Below the pieces are notes generated by a model. That model searched no databases and was not told the origin of the DNA. It saw only the letters and a program-made list of their open reading frames with translations. Both the position numbers and the translations under genes were made by a program. From NCBI RefSeq assembly GCF_004000765.1, contig NZ_BILW01000024.1:1-64000 (forward strand): a stretch of 64,000 bases of DNA, in the 5' to 3' direction. The stretch is from Paenibacillus chondroitinus NBRC 15376 (GTDB lineage: Bacteria > Bacillota > Bacilli > Paenibacillales > NBRC-103111). Shown piece by piece: positions 42,956 to 52,540 of the stretch (positions are counted from its first letter, which is position 1; each line of letters begins with the position of its first letter).

Positions 42956-44646
42956 AGGTTCGAGTCGTCGACTTGATTGAGCCAATTCTCGATTTGCCCG
43001 ATTACAGAAGCTACGCAGCCATCATGGAAAGGCGAGATCAAGTTCGCTACTTGAACAAGTTCCGTGAAGCTTTGGCTTCCTCCTTGCTGGCATAATCTTA
43101 AATAATCTTCCCAGGCTTGCTCCGGATTTTCATTTGCCCGTTTCCAGAACTGAAACGCACATACTTGCGCGAGCGTGTAGTCGATGTAGTAGAACGGGCT
43201 TTTGTAAATGTGCGGCTGCTGCTGCCAGAAGCCTCCTCTTTCCAAAAAGTCGTTATCTTCATAAACACGATGTGGCAAATATTTCCGTTCAATCTCGCGC
43301 CAAACAAGTTTGCGTTCCACTGGCGTCAGTTCAGGCTGCTCATAGATGCGGTGTTGGAATTCATCAACCGCTACGCCATAAGGAATAAACAACAGAGATT
43401 CGCTCAAATGTTTAAATTTATATTTATCCGTTTCTTCTTCGAAAAATAGTGACATCCAAGGCCAAGCCAGGAACTCCATGCTCATAGAATGGATTTCGCA
43501 AGCCTCCAAGGTTGGAAAAACATATTCAGGCACTTGAAACTCTCTGGAGCTATAACCTTGGAAGGCATGGCCAACTTCATGCGTTAAGACATCAATGTCT
43601 CCTGATGTACCGTTAAAATTCGAGAAAATAAATGGTGCTTGGTATGTACTAATATAAGAGCAGTAGCCCCCAACTCGTTTCCCCTTCTTAGCCACTAGAT
43701 CCATCAAACCATTTTCGATCATAAATGTGAAAAATTCATCCGTTTCCGGCGACAACTCCGCATACATCTTCCGTGCTTGCTCGACAATCCAATCGGCATT
43801 CCCTTTTGGTGTTGCATTTCCGGACGGGAAGCCGAACTTATCATCGTAGTAATGAAGAGCGTCTACGCCGATTCTAGCTTTCTGCCGTTCCTTCAATTTC
43901 GTAGCCGCGGGTACAATATGTTCCAATACTTGATTGCGGAACGCTTCCACGTCCTTGGCATTATAATCGGAGCGGTTCATGCGCGCATAGGCCAGTTCTA
44001 CAAAATTGCTGTATCCAAGCTTCTTAGCAATAGCCGTACGAACCTTGACCAGCTGATCATAGAGGTCATCCAATTTCGCTTCATTTTCGATAAAAAAGTT
44101 ATATTTTACATCATTCGATTCTTTGCGAACATTTCGGTCTGTTGATAATTGAAAAGGGATCAGCTGTGATAAATTTCGTTCTTCTCCTGCATAAACCAGC
44201 TTTGCCGAAGCAAGCAGCTTGGAATATTCGCTGGCCAGTTTATTTTCTTGGACGAGATCTTCAACAATTTCCGGTGAGAAGGTTTTGAGCGATAAAGCAG
44301 CAATTCTGAACAATTGCTTGCCCCATTTGGCTTCCAGTTCAGCACGATAGGCCGAACCGATCAACGCTTTGTAGAATTCAGTGATGGACCCTTGATATAA
44401 AGGTTCAATTTCATCTAAATATTCTTGTTCCGCTTTATAAAATTCATCCGTCGTATCCACGGTGTGCCGAATTCGTGCAATAGATTCCATTGACTCTTGC
44501 TCACTCCGAAGCTTTACGATAGCTTCCATCGCTTGGTCCTGCTCCTCAAAAGAACCTGCTTGCTTGAACTGTTCTAAAAGCTCTTTAAACGCCGCTTCAA
44601 ATGTGCTAAATTCGGGTCTTACATAGGTAAAGTCTTGAAATTTCAT
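42952..44646 (-). CDS. M3-family oligoendopeptidase (PepF-like)
   Basis: A cytosolic zinc oligopeptidase of 564 residues. HEVGH followed by AFQGYSSRE (near residue 355) is the gluzincin HExxH, with the downstream Glu in LEACEIHSMSMEFL supplying the third zinc ligand. The length and sequence fit the M3B/PepF subgroup. GAGGGAGAG precedes ATG 44646. Monocistronic, convergent with the phospholipase-like gene. Confidence 0.92.
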   Translation of the reverse strand: MKFQDFTYVRPEFSTFEAAFKELLEQFKQAGSFEEQDQAMEAIVKLRSEQESMESIARIRHTVDTTDEFYKAEQEYLDEIEPLYQGSITEFYKALIGSAYRAELEAKWGKQLFRIAALSLKTFSPEIVEDLVQENKLASEYSKLLASAKLVYAGEERNLSQLIPFQLSTDRNVRKESNDVKYNFFIENEAKLDDLYDQLVKVRTAIAKKLGYSNFVELAYARMNRSDYNAKDVEAFRNQVLEHIVPAATKLKERQKARIGVDALHYYDDKFGFPSGNATPKGNADWIVEQARKMYAELSPETDEFFTFMIENGLMDLVAKKGKRVGGYCSYISTYQAPFIFSNFNGTSGDIDVLTHEVGHAFQGYSSREFQVPEYVFPTLEACEIHSMSMEFLAWPWMSLFFEEETDKYKFKHLSESLLFIPYGVAVDEFQHRIYEQPELTPVERKLVWREIERKYLPHRVYEDNDFLERGGFWQQQPHIYKSPFYYIDYTLAQVCAFQFWKRANENPEQAWEDYLRLCQQGGSQSFTELVQVANLISPFHDGCVASVIGQIENWLNQVDDSNL

Positions 44647-44700
44647 TGACTTCTCTCCCTCGCATTTTATTCAATGTAACGGCTGCCTCTTCATTATACC

Positions 44701-45375
44701 TCATAAATTGGGGATTTGCCAATTAATTTCCTGACTGCCTAGCTCCTTAAGGAGCTTATTAACCTGCGAAAATGGCTTACTGCCAAAAAATCCGCGATAA
44801 GAAGAAAGCGGACTAGGATGAACAGATTTTAGAATAAAGTGCCGGTTTGTATGAATGAGCCGCTCCTTGGCTTGGGCATGGCTTCCCCACAAGACAAAAA
44901 TAACCGGCTGTTCCCGTGAATTCAATGCCTCAATCACTTTGTCCGTAAAACGCTCCCATCCCTTCCCTTTATGGGAATTAGGTGTGTCCTCTCGAACAGT
45001 CAACACCGTATTTAGGAGAAGTACGCCTTGCTTGGCCCAATTCACTAAATAGCCATTATTGGGAATAAAGCAGCCCAGATCGGACTGCAATTCTTTGTAC
45101 ATATTTTGTAAGGACGGCGGTGGTGTGATGCCGGGTTTAACGGAAAAACTGAGGCCATGCGCTTGGCCTCTTCCGTGATAAGGATCTTGTCCCAGTATGA
45201 CAACTTTCGTTGCTTCATAGGAGGTTAATTGCAAAGCATTCAAAACTTCATTTTGTTCGGGATAAATGGTTGTAACTCGGTATTCTTCGTTAAGAAAATC
45301 ACATAATGCTTGAAAATAAGGCTCTTCAAACTCGGAACCCACTACTTTAGCCCAATCGTTTGTTAAATCAAACAC
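44701..45375 (-). CDS. ung: Uracil-DNA glycosylase
   Basis: Removes uracil from DNA. The 224-residue product shows the water-activating [18 protein letters not shown] near residues 60-77 and [18 protein letters not shown] near 183-200, both diagnostic of family 1 UDG. The start is GTG 45375 with GGGGGA upstream. The gene lies 15 bases downstream of topB? No: topB is upstream at 45391-47655 on the same strand, so ung is probably its cotranscribed second gene. Confidence 0.95.
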   Translation of the reverse strand: MFDLTNDWAKVVGSEFEEPYFQALCDFLNEEYRVTTIYPEQNEVLNALQLTSYEATKVVILGQDPYHGRGQAHGLSFSVKPGITPPPSLQNMYKELQSDLGCFIPNNGYLVNWAKQGVLLLNTVLTVREDTPNSHKGKGWERFTDKVIEALNSREQPVIFVLWGSHAQAKERLIHTNRHFILKSVHPSPLSSYRGFFGSKPFSQVNKLLKELGSQEINWQIPNL

Positions 45376-45390
45376 GTTTGGTGTCCCCCA

Positions 45391-47655
45391 TTACTCTGTT
45401 TCCGTGCCAAGCTCTCCTGTATCAATGTTTTTCAATATAATACGTCCGTCTGCTGCTGTTCCGTCTGGAAGTACGAGCTTTAGTTTCGTCGTTTTCCCTT
45501 TTTGAACAAGTGCCTGCACCTGTGTATCGGTCAAATTCCGGCCAAAACTTTCCTTCCAGATGACAAACTTGCAGCCTTCTTTGTAATGAGAGCACCCATA
45601 ACCTTTACGCCCCATAAAAAGGGAGCCGCCGCAGCCCCGCCGTGGACAAGCTGCCAGGAAGGAGTTGGTACCATCCGAAGGGCTGCTGTTGGCATCCGCC
45701 GATTTCTTGGACGCTGTTTTAGCCTTGGCGCTGCCCGAAGGAGCAGATGATTTCGCACGTGCCGCGGTTCCTCTCTTCGTTCCCGCAGGAGCAGGCGTTT
45801 CACCTTCGAAGGCTGTTTTGGCAGCTCTGGGCTGCACGCGGACTTTGTCGACGATTAATGTCGCAAACCTTTTGACATTGTGCATAAACTGCTCGTCCGA
45901 CGCCGTGCCGCGGGAGATCTCGTTCAGCCTGCGTTCCCATTGGCCCGTCATTTCCGGAGAAGTAAGCAGCTCAATGCCGGCTCCGCGAATGAGTTCGACA
46001 GCCATTCTGCCCTTCTGGGTAAGGACAATCTTTTTGCCCTGCATGTCAATATAGCCTACCTTCTTCAAACGTTCAATTGTTGCTGCGCGTGTCGCTGGTG
46101 TCCCGAGACCAGAATCCTTCATTGCATCGCGAAGCTCCTCGTCCTCAATCTGCTTGCCTGCGCTTTCCATCGCTTTAAGCAGTGTGCCTTCGTTGAAATG
46201 CTTTGGCGGCTGGGTATCTTTCTCTTTGACAACAGCATCGCTGCAAACAACTTGACCTTGCGCATCGATGGAGAAGGGTTCGCTGACTTCAACCTCTTCG
46301 TCTTCTTCTTCTTCCTTCTCTTTGCCTTTGGAGCTTTTGGGCTTTTCTTTTTTCTGATCGGCATAAATGACCTTCCAGCCCAAATGGAGAAGTTCTTTCA
46401 CCGTCGTCTTGAACATCTCCTGCTCGACCTCGGTCATGACCGTGTGAACTTTATATTCAGCAGGCGGATAAAATTGCGATAAGAAACGTCTCACAATCAA
46501 ATCGTACAATTTCTGTTCATCCGGCGTGAGTCCAGATGCCTTACGATTCGTCGGCAAAATCGCATGATGGTCTTCCACCTTGGACGGGTTGCATATATTT
46601 TTATTGTTTTTGTGCACCAGATTGCGGTTAGCTCCCTGCACAAGGTCATGATACGCCGTGCCTTGCAAAGCCGATAACGACTTATGCATTTCCGGAATAT
46701 TTTGCTCCGTGACATAGTTGGAATTTGTTCTGGGATACGAAATGACCTTATGTTTCTCATAAAGCGACTGTGCGGTATCGAGCGTTTTCTTGGCCGAGAA
46801 AGCATATTTCCCGTTCGCCTCGCGCTGCAGCAGCGTTAAATCATACAATTTAAAGGGGTATTCCTTCGTTTCCTTTACTTCATACGAAATAATGCGCGCC
46901 GGTTTCCCCTTCACCTTGGCCGCTAAGGCCTCCACTTTCTGTTGATCTGTTAAGCGTTCGCCCTGCCACATGCCTCTATACGTGGTATCGCCTTGTGTGA
47001 AGTAGCCCTCCAGCTCGTAAAACTTGAGTGAGGAAAAGGCTTCAATCTGTTTCTGGCGATCATAGATGAGCGCAAGGACCGGCGTTTGAACGCGGCCTAC
47101 TGAAAGCAGGACGTTATGCTTTGTTGTAAAAGCACGCGAGCCATTCATGCCGATCAACCAATCCGCTTCACTTCGGGAGCGTGCAGCCCGGGTCAAATTC
47201 TCATATTCGGATCCGTCTTTCAACGTTGCGAAGCCATGGCGAATCGTTTCCGACGTTAAGTCCGAAATCCAAAGACGTTTCACCGGCTGCTTCAGTCCTA
47301 AGTGCCGCTGGATCAAAGAGAAAATATGCTGGCCCTCTCGCCCCGCATCACACGCGTTGACGAGTTGATCGCACTTTTTCGCTAGTTCAGCAATTACCTT
47401 CAATTGATCATACGTCCGCGGGTTGGGAATCAGCTTAAACTCATCAGGAATAATCGGCAGATGGCTTATGTTCCATTTTTTATATTTCTCATCATATTGA
47501 TCTGGTTCAGCCAACTCGATTAAGTGTCCGATCGCCCAGGTGATAATGTACTGCTCACCCTCCAGATAGGACCTAAGATTTTTGGCTTTAGGTTCTATTG
47601 CGGCGGCTATATTTCGCCCCATGTCCGGTTTTTCCGCAATAATAAGTGTCTTCAA
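45391..47655 (-). CDS. topB: DNA topoisomerase III
   Basis: A type IA topoisomerase of 754 residues that relaxes or decatenates DNA. The Toprim domain carries EKPDMGRNIAAAI at the N-terminus and CDAGREGQ near 100. The active-site Tyr is in VISYPRTNSNYV near residue 305. Two additions stand out: a highly charged Lys/Glu insertion (about 430-455) and an Ala/Lys/Ser-rich linker (about 620-670) leading to a C-terminal RRGCGGSLFMGRKGYGCSHYKEGCKF zinc-ribbon-like segment. The start is TTG 47655 with AAGGAG ten bases upstream. ung follows 15 bases after the stop. Confidence 0.92.
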   Translation of the reverse strand: MKTLIIAEKPDMGRNIAAAIEPKAKNLRSYLEGEQYIITWAIGHLIELAEPDQYDEKYKKWNISHLPIIPDEFKLIPNPRTYDQLKVIAELAKKCDQLVNACDAGREGQHIFSLIQRHLGLKQPVKRLWISDLTSETIRHGFATLKDGSEYENLTRAARSRSEADWLIGMNGSRAFTTKHNVLLSVGRVQTPVLALIYDRQKQIEAFSSLKFYELEGYFTQGDTTYRGMWQGERLTDQQKVEALAAKVKGKPARIISYEVKETKEYPFKLYDLTLLQREANGKYAFSAKKTLDTAQSLYEKHKVISYPRTNSNYVTEQNIPEMHKSLSALQGTAYHDLVQGANRNLVHKNNKNICNPSKVEDHHAILPTNRKASGLTPDEQKLYDLIVRRFLSQFYPPAEYKVHTVMTEVEQEMFKTTVKELLHLGWKVIYADQKKEKPKSSKGKEKEEEEDEEVEVSEPFSIDAQGQVVCSDAVVKEKDTQPPKHFNEGTLLKAMESAGKQIEDEELRDAMKDSGLGTPATRAATIERLKKVGYIDMQGKKIVLTQKGRMAVELIRGAGIELLTSPEMTGQWERRLNEISRGTASDEQFMHNVKRFATLIVDKVRVQPRAAKTAFEGETPAPAGTKRGTAARAKSSAPSGSAKAKTASKKSADANSSPSDGTNSFLAACPRRGCGGSLFMGRKGYGCSHYKEGCKFVIWKESFGRNLTDTQVQALVQKGKTTKLKLVLPDGTAADGRIILKNIDTGELGTETE

Positions 47656-47796
47656 AAGAGTATCGCTCCTTACTCATTCTTTCTAAATGGATCTCATCTA
47701 TCGACTCAGTGTATCCCACTTTATAAGCGTCTGCAATATGGCAAAGGTTCAATTTATGATTTTTACAGTCCAGTAAGATGTCCTTTTATCACTTGA

Positions 47797-48225
47797 TCAG
47801 CTAAGTCGAATGATATTGATTGTCGCTCCCGGAGGCGATAACACGACCGTTGCAACCACTCCGAACATTTGGAGAATAATGGTGGATCCTGCCGTAACCG
47901 TAACAATAAAATCTGCTAAATAAGATGACGTGGCAACCGCAGGTGATGTCACGGACGCTGGAATGGCTACGCCGTTTAGCATAACGCGCGTCTGCGCGAG
48001 TACGCCTGCCGTGGCGCTTAATTTATAGGAAATGTAATATCGACCTGCATTCGCGAGCGTAAAAGTTGTATTAGCACCATTAATTGTAATTCCGGGGCCA
48101 ATGTCTTGGTTATTCGGCAGCGGAATATTAAGTCCGCCGAGTACAACTAATAACGTGCCTGACGTGTTTGATGCAAACGCTGAATTCGCGGTCAGACTGG
48201 TTCCTGTATCACCTGTTGTATTCAT
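47797..48225 (-). CDS. BclA C-terminal-domain spore surface protein without collagen repeats
   Basis: A 142-residue C1q/TNF-like trimer-forming domain of the BclA exosporium glycoprotein type. Family landmarks are ITINGANTTFTLANAGRYYISYKLSATAG, RVMLNGVAIPASV and the terminal GATINIIRLS. Unlike BclA, there is no GXX collagen-like region and only a short Thr/Ser/Asn-rich N-terminus, which could carry O-glycans. AGAGG precedes ATG 48225. An intrinsic terminator lies only 33 bases upstream of the start. The glycosyltransferase genes nearby suggest it is a glycosylated spore coat or exosporium protein. Confidence 0.82.
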   Translation of the reverse strand: MNTTGDTGTSLTANSAFASNTSGTLLVVLGGLNIPLPNNQDIGPGITINGANTTFTLANAGRYYISYKLSATAGVLAQTRVMLNGVAIPASVTSPAVATSSYLADFIVTVTAGSTIILQMFGVVATVVLSPPGATINIIRLS

Positions 48226-48257
48226 GATTTTTTCAGCCTCTATTTGGAAATTAAAAA

Positions 48258-48278
48258 CAAAAAAGCCCTTTCGGGCTC
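48258..48278 (-). terminator. Intrinsic terminator between two spore-surface genes
   Basis: On the minus strand GAGCCC-gaaa-GGGCTTTTTT is a compact GNRA-loop terminator. The plus strand also has a T-run. It stands between the genes at 48294 and 47797. Confidence 0.85.
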
Positions 48279-48293
48279 TTTTTGCAAAACAAT

Positions 48294-48593
48294 CTAAGTC
48301 ACTTCATTTGGGAAATGATCCAAAATATTTTCCATCTTAAATTGCAGCAGCATTTCTTTCTTTATCACGTCTTGTAACGTTTTCCTAACACTGTCATTTA
48401 TCAGCAACAAATTTGAGATAGTAGTCGTTGGTGGCGTAACCGCCGGGAATAATGTACCAACCACATATTGGATCTTCTCTGCTTCCGCATTGACGATATG
48501 CGCCAAGGCAAGTTCTTCCAAAGCGATTGAAGCTAATAATAAATTCACAGTCCCGCCTAATGTAAGTGATATTATGGGAGTAATATTAGGTAT
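48294..48593 (-). CDS. Spore-surface companion protein, apparent ATA start
   Basis: A helical protein with [31 protein letters not shown], a stretch I associate with small proteins encoded beside collagen-like spore proteins in Bacillales. The only conventional start in frame is GTG 48548, which lacks a good ribosome binding site. An AGGAGGG at 48609-48603 is ideally spaced from ATA 48593, and reading from there gives [19 protein letters not shown], which extends the conserved-looking helix naturally to 99 residues. The gene is followed by a strong terminator. The role is inferred from position only. Confidence 0.65.
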   Translation of the reverse strand: MPNITPIISLTLGGTVNLLLASIALEELALAHIVNAEAEKIQYVVGTLFPAVTPPTTTISNLLLINDSVRKTLQDVIKKEMLLQFKMENILDHFPNEVT

Positions 48594-48680
48594 ATTCGCT
48601 TTCCCTCCTATCGGCTCAAGTTCCTTCGTTTGCTAATATATATGCTACAGAACTTGTTTTATCGAACTTTTTTTTCATCT

Positions 48681-50585
48681 CTATTTAACTCCAATTTGCT
48701 CAAAATAACGTTGATTATGAATGACGGATGGGTGTTTGGGATTGTATGAATAAGAAATATCATGATGAAATTTCGCCTTATCCAGATTGCCGATCCGGTC
48801 GTAACACAAACAAAGCTGAACATGCGGCAACCACGTCCAGGACGAGTGATCCATAAAGCCCATCGATTCCTTCGGTTTGGATAACTGCGCAGCGGACTCA
48901 TACCAATAAATCGCATGTAAATAATCTTGTTCCTCCAGAAAAATAGACCCGATCCTGCAGCAGCAATCTGCACGAGGCGTATCGAATTCGAAGGACTTGA
49001 ACAAAGCCATTAGCTGTTCATCTCTCTTACCTAAATGGCTGTAACAGGTTGCCAAATGAAGGGAAGCAGCGATTTTATCTTCCAACCAACCGTCTGGCGA
49101 TTGAAGGAAATCTTCATAATACGTCACGGCTTCCTCATAATGACCATGTTCTCTACATTCGTTAGCATAATAAAATTGATCACGTAAACTTAGCGTCTCT
49201 CCTCCGGCAAGTTTCTTCCGATAGATTTGTAAATTGCGATCCGTATGCAGCTTATCTTTCCGGTGTGTGACCGCAATTTCGCTATGGAGCACGGATCCGC
49301 TTGCCTCTAAATATTCATGCACAGCGCCAATCCATTGAAACTGGCAATCTCGGCGAACTAGCCGGTTTCTGCGCAGACTATATGTCACATTCTGATTCTC
49401 ATCAAAGCTGAGGTTATAATTCATCGACACGCGATCCACAAGCGGCTCCAGCGTCCGAATTAATTCGAGAAATAACAGCCGGTCTTTCTCTGTCAGCGTA
49501 TCATCAGCGTCCAACCATAGAATGTACTGCTTTGTCGCTTGGGAAAAAGCAAAGTTTCTGGCTGCGGCAAAATCATCCACCCAAGCAAAATCATAAATTC
49601 GGTCGGTATATCTGGCGGCAATTTCCTTCGTGCTGTCCGTAGAGCCCGTATCGACAATTATGATTTCATCAGCAATACCGCGTACGGAATGGAGACATAT
49701 CGGCAGCGCGTTTTCTTCATTTTTGACAATGAGACACAAACTGATTGTGATCTTGCGTTCATCGGAGTTCACCCCAATGCTGCCTTGCCTATAGGCGTCA
49801 ACACCGGCCAATTCTGACTTGCGATAAATATGATAGGCAGGAAAATGAGTATCCACGTAGAGCGAGAAGCCCATCGCACGTGCGCGAATGCAGAAGTGCC
49901 GGTCTTCCCCCCAGAATGATAAATTAGGAATTTCCGCAAAACGCACACCGGCTTGAATGGCTTTGCGGCTGATCAAGGTGCACGCTCCAAGCCCGCCAAC
50001 CTCATAAATACCCGGGATTCTCAGTTGAGCGAAGAACTGCCAAGTCCGCCTAGCCGACTCCTCATCGGATAAGGATTCCTGCCTGCCTTTGTGGTACAGC
50101 GTATACTGGTCGCTCAGCCAAACCTGGGGCATTTCCATCGTTTCCGGCTGCCATTTCGTCCAAAAAATGTTCGCGATAATCGCTTTGTTCGCTGACACAA
50201 GCTGCTCAAGCGTGTGCGGGTGTAAAACGAGATCGGAGTCAATCAGAAAGACATAATCGAATTTCTTTTCCAAGGCATATGAAAGGATAGCGTCCTTCAT
50301 CCTGGCTACTTTCCAAATCGTATCCTCGGGCCAATAGTGAGTGAATTCATCTTTCTCATAGGTTTGGGTCTGTATCTCTTCATTGTGAATGACTGTCCGG
50401 TCATGTTTCGCTTGGAAATCAAGCAGCAATTGTCGTGAAGCTTCTACCTCGTTATCATCGACGAATAAATAGCTCACCGTAAAGTTATTGCGCTCAAGTT
50501 CAGCAAGCGAAGTAAGAAATGGAGCAAGAATTTCAGGTACTTGGCGAATGGGGCTTCCAATCAGGACACGCTTTTTAGAACTCAA
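48681..50585 (-). CDS. Two-domain glycosyltransferase with TPR tail
   Basis: A 634-residue fusion. The N-terminal half (about residues 1-270) is a GT-A domain with the metal-binding DSD (FLIDSDLVLHP) and WGEDRHFCIRARAMG. The second GT2 domain (about 278-420) starts ISLCLIVKNEENAL with DTGSTDSTKE and DADD. A TPR-like tail (about 470-630) follows. TTG 50585 is the start, overlapping the previous gene. It is grouped with three related transferases and BclA-like spore proteins, so glycosylation of spore surface proteins is the likely job. Donor and acceptor are unknown. Confidence 0.85.
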   Translation of the reverse strand: MSSKKRVLIGSPIRQVPEILAPFLTSLAELERNNFTVSYLFVDDNEVEASRQLLLDFQAKHDRTVIHNEEIQTQTYEKDEFTHYWPEDTIWKVARMKDAILSYALEKKFDYVFLIDSDLVLHPHTLEQLVSANKAIIANIFWTKWQPETMEMPQVWLSDQYTLYHKGRQESLSDEESARRTWQFFAQLRIPGIYEVGGLGACTLISRKAIQAGVRFAEIPNLSFWGEDRHFCIRARAMGFSLYVDTHFPAYHIYRKSELAGVDAYRQGSIGVNSDERKITISLCLIVKNEENALPICLHSVRGIADEIIIVDTGSTDSTKEIAARYTDRIYDFAWVDDFAAARNFAFSQATKQYILWLDADDTLTEKDRLLFLELIRTLEPLVDRVSMNYNLSFDENQNVTYSLRRNRLVRRDCQFQWIGAVHEYLEASGSVLHSEIAVTHRKDKLHTDRNLQIYRKKLAGGETLSLRDQFYYANECREHGHYEEAVTYYEDFLQSPDGWLEDKIAASLHLATCYSHLGKRDEQLMALFKSFEFDTPRADCCCRIGSIFLEEQDYLHAIYWYESAAQLSKPKESMGFMDHSSWTWLPHVQLCLCYDRIGNLDKAKFHHDISYSYNPKHPSVIHNQRYFEQIGVK

Positions 50586-51667
50586 AGTGCCTTCTCCTCT
50601 CGACGGAGATTAGCAAAATAAGCTTTATTATGCAAAATACTCGGATGAGTCGGATTGTAAACATAAGCGATCTCATTATGCAGCTCCGCTTTCTGCTTCT
50701 GCCCCATTCGGTCATAGCACAAGCAAAGGTGAAGGTGCGGCATCCAAGTCCAAGCCGCATGATCAACCACACCGGCATAGTCGGATGGCTCTCCTAACGA
50801 TGTTGCTTTCTGAAACCAGTAAATCGCAAGTTCCAGCTTGTTGTCTTCATAGAAAAAGTTTCCCACCCGACAGATCATCTCCGCTCTTGGCTTCCCGTAA
50901 AGTAAGGTTCTAAACCAAGACCTCAGCTGCATCTGCCGATTCGTTAGATTGCCGTAACAATCCCCCATCTTCAGGCAAGCGGCAAAACAATCCTCACGCC
51001 ATCCCTGTTTGGTAGCAAGAAAACGCTCGTAATACTTTACTGCTTTTTCATGAAGACCATGATCTTTAAGCTCATTAGCAAAGTAGTACAGATCTCGTGG
51101 GGAAAAGGATTCATTCTCGGACTCACGTTTTTGATATATCCGTAAATTCCGGTCGGTATATGCCTTATCCTTCTTATGAGTAACGGCAATATCCGACTGA
51201 ATCACGTTACCGCTGACGATCAGCACTTCATGCACGGGACCTTCCCAACGAAACCCGGCTGCCCGCCTGACTAAACGATTGCGTTTAAGGCTCGTTGTTA
51301 CGTTATGATCGGCATCAAAAGCTAAGTGATAAGGCATCATCACGCTGTCAACGGAAGGATCCAAATTCTCTTTAAGTGCTTTGAATTTCTGTCGATCTGC
51401 TTCTTCAAACTCGTCATCCGCATCCAACCATAAGAGATAGTCCTTAGTCGCTTTAGAAAAAGCAAAGTTCCTGGCCTCCGCGAAATGATCTTTCCATGGT
51501 AAATCATAGATAAATTCCGTAAAAGAAGAAGCTATCTCCTTGGTTTTATCCGTAGAACCTGTATCTATAATAACGATTTCATCCGCTACTTCTCTTACAG
51601 AGTGAAGACAGCGGTGCAGGGACTGCTCCTCATTTTTGACAATCATACATAAACTAATCGTTATCAA
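50582..51667 (-). CDS. Family-2 glycosyltransferase with TPR tail
   Basis: A 361-residue protein closely resembling the second half of the neighbour at 48681. The GT2 domain has ISLCMIVKNEEQSLHRCL, DTGSTDKTKEIA and LWLDADDEFE; a TPR-like C-terminal half contains ERFLATKQGW and YCYDRMGQ-type repeats. The SunS-like GT2 class modifies peptides or proteins. TTG 51667 follows GGGAGGAAT. It overlaps the next gene by four bases, so the two are co-translated. Confidence 0.85.
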   Translation of the reverse strand: MITISLCMIVKNEEQSLHRCLHSVREVADEIVIIDTGSTDKTKEIASSFTEFIYDLPWKDHFAEARNFAFSKATKDYLLWLDADDEFEEADRQKFKALKENLDPSVDSVMMPYHLAFDADHNVTTSLKRNRLVRRAAGFRWEGPVHEVLIVSGNVIQSDIAVTHKKDKAYTDRNLRIYQKRESENESFSPRDLYYFANELKDHGLHEKAVKYYERFLATKQGWREDCFAACLKMGDCYGNLTNRQMQLRSWFRTLLYGKPRAEMICRVGNFFYEDNKLELAIYWFQKATSLGEPSDYAGVVDHAAWTWMPHLHLCLCYDRMGQKQKAELHNEIAYVYNPTHPSILHNKAYFANLRREEKAL

Positions 51668-51671
51668 TTGG

Positions 51672-52367
51672 TTATTCCTCCCAAGTCACAAGGTTGGGAT
51701 GTTCATCCAGAATGGAATCATACTGCTCTTTCCAGCCATATTGGGCGTTCGGATCAAGCCGCATATACCGCTCATATTTCTCGATCCTGTCTTCCGGTTT
51801 CGCCCATCCGAAGTGCTTGATTCTGGCTGGGTGGCATAAATAGGAAAACTGGTTGATTGTAGCCGGAAAGCGGCCGCAATGCTGAGGTGTCTCTTTCCAG
51901 AGATATGGAAAATCCGGTTTGTATCTGATCAGGAAAGGACGGTAATAATGATGGGCACTCCAGTAAGCATCATCCCGATAGCTGGTTTCGCTCCACATAT
52001 CGTACAACCGAAAATAGATGGCATCCTGTTCACAGTGGCTCAGCAAGTCACGCACTTGATGGGCAAATTGATCCTCCAAGAGCTCATCGCCATCCAGATT
52101 CAGGATCCATTCCGGATTGGTCTGCACTGTCGCTTCCCACTGCTGCTTTCTTAACTGCACCTCATTGGCAAAGCGCGATTCAGGATTACGAATCAAATGC
52201 AGAGGGATGCCGGACAAAAGCTCTTCACAAATCTCTGAAGTATTATCTGTACTTCCGTCATCAATAATGACTGCTTCATCAATCCAGTCGCGATGCTGGA
52301 GTAGTGCCTTGCTCAAATAGCGGTGGCTTTCGTTTTTTACAACCATGGAAAGTGTCAATTTACTCAT
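51672..52367 (-). CDS. Family-2 glycosyltransferase
   Basis: A 231-residue GT2 protein. KLTLSMVVKNESHRYL opens the domain, followed by IDDGSTDNTSEICEEL and the metal motif NLDGDELLE; no TPR tail is present. I chose ATG 52367 because the domain starts there; ATG 52397, behind a GAGG, would add ten residues, and the long frame up to 52661 overlaps the divergent gene and is rejected. It is the first gene of a three-transferase minus-strand set. Confidence 0.82.
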   Translation of the reverse strand: MSKLTLSMVVKNESHRYLSKALLQHRDWIDEAVIIDDGSTDNTSEICEELLSGIPLHLIRNPESRFANEVQLRKQQWEATVQTNPEWILNLDGDELLEDQFAHQVRDLLSHCEQDAIYFRLYDMWSETSYRDDAYWSAHHYYRPFLIRYKPDFPYLWKETPQHCGRFPATINQFSYLCHPARIKHFGWAKPEDRIEKYERYMRLDPNAQYGWKEQYDSILDEHPNLVTWEE

Positions 52368-52540
52368 GGCGCAGCCCCGCAACGCAAAAAATTTCATGCG
52401 CGACCTCATAAGTATGAAAAATAATGCTTTCTGTTGCTTCGCAAAGCGGACATGGCTGCATGTGATCATCCCTTCTTTCATGTAATTGAAGGTGGGCGCA
52501 TATCTATGGCCATAAGTGATTAAACCGGAGGTGCCTTTGG

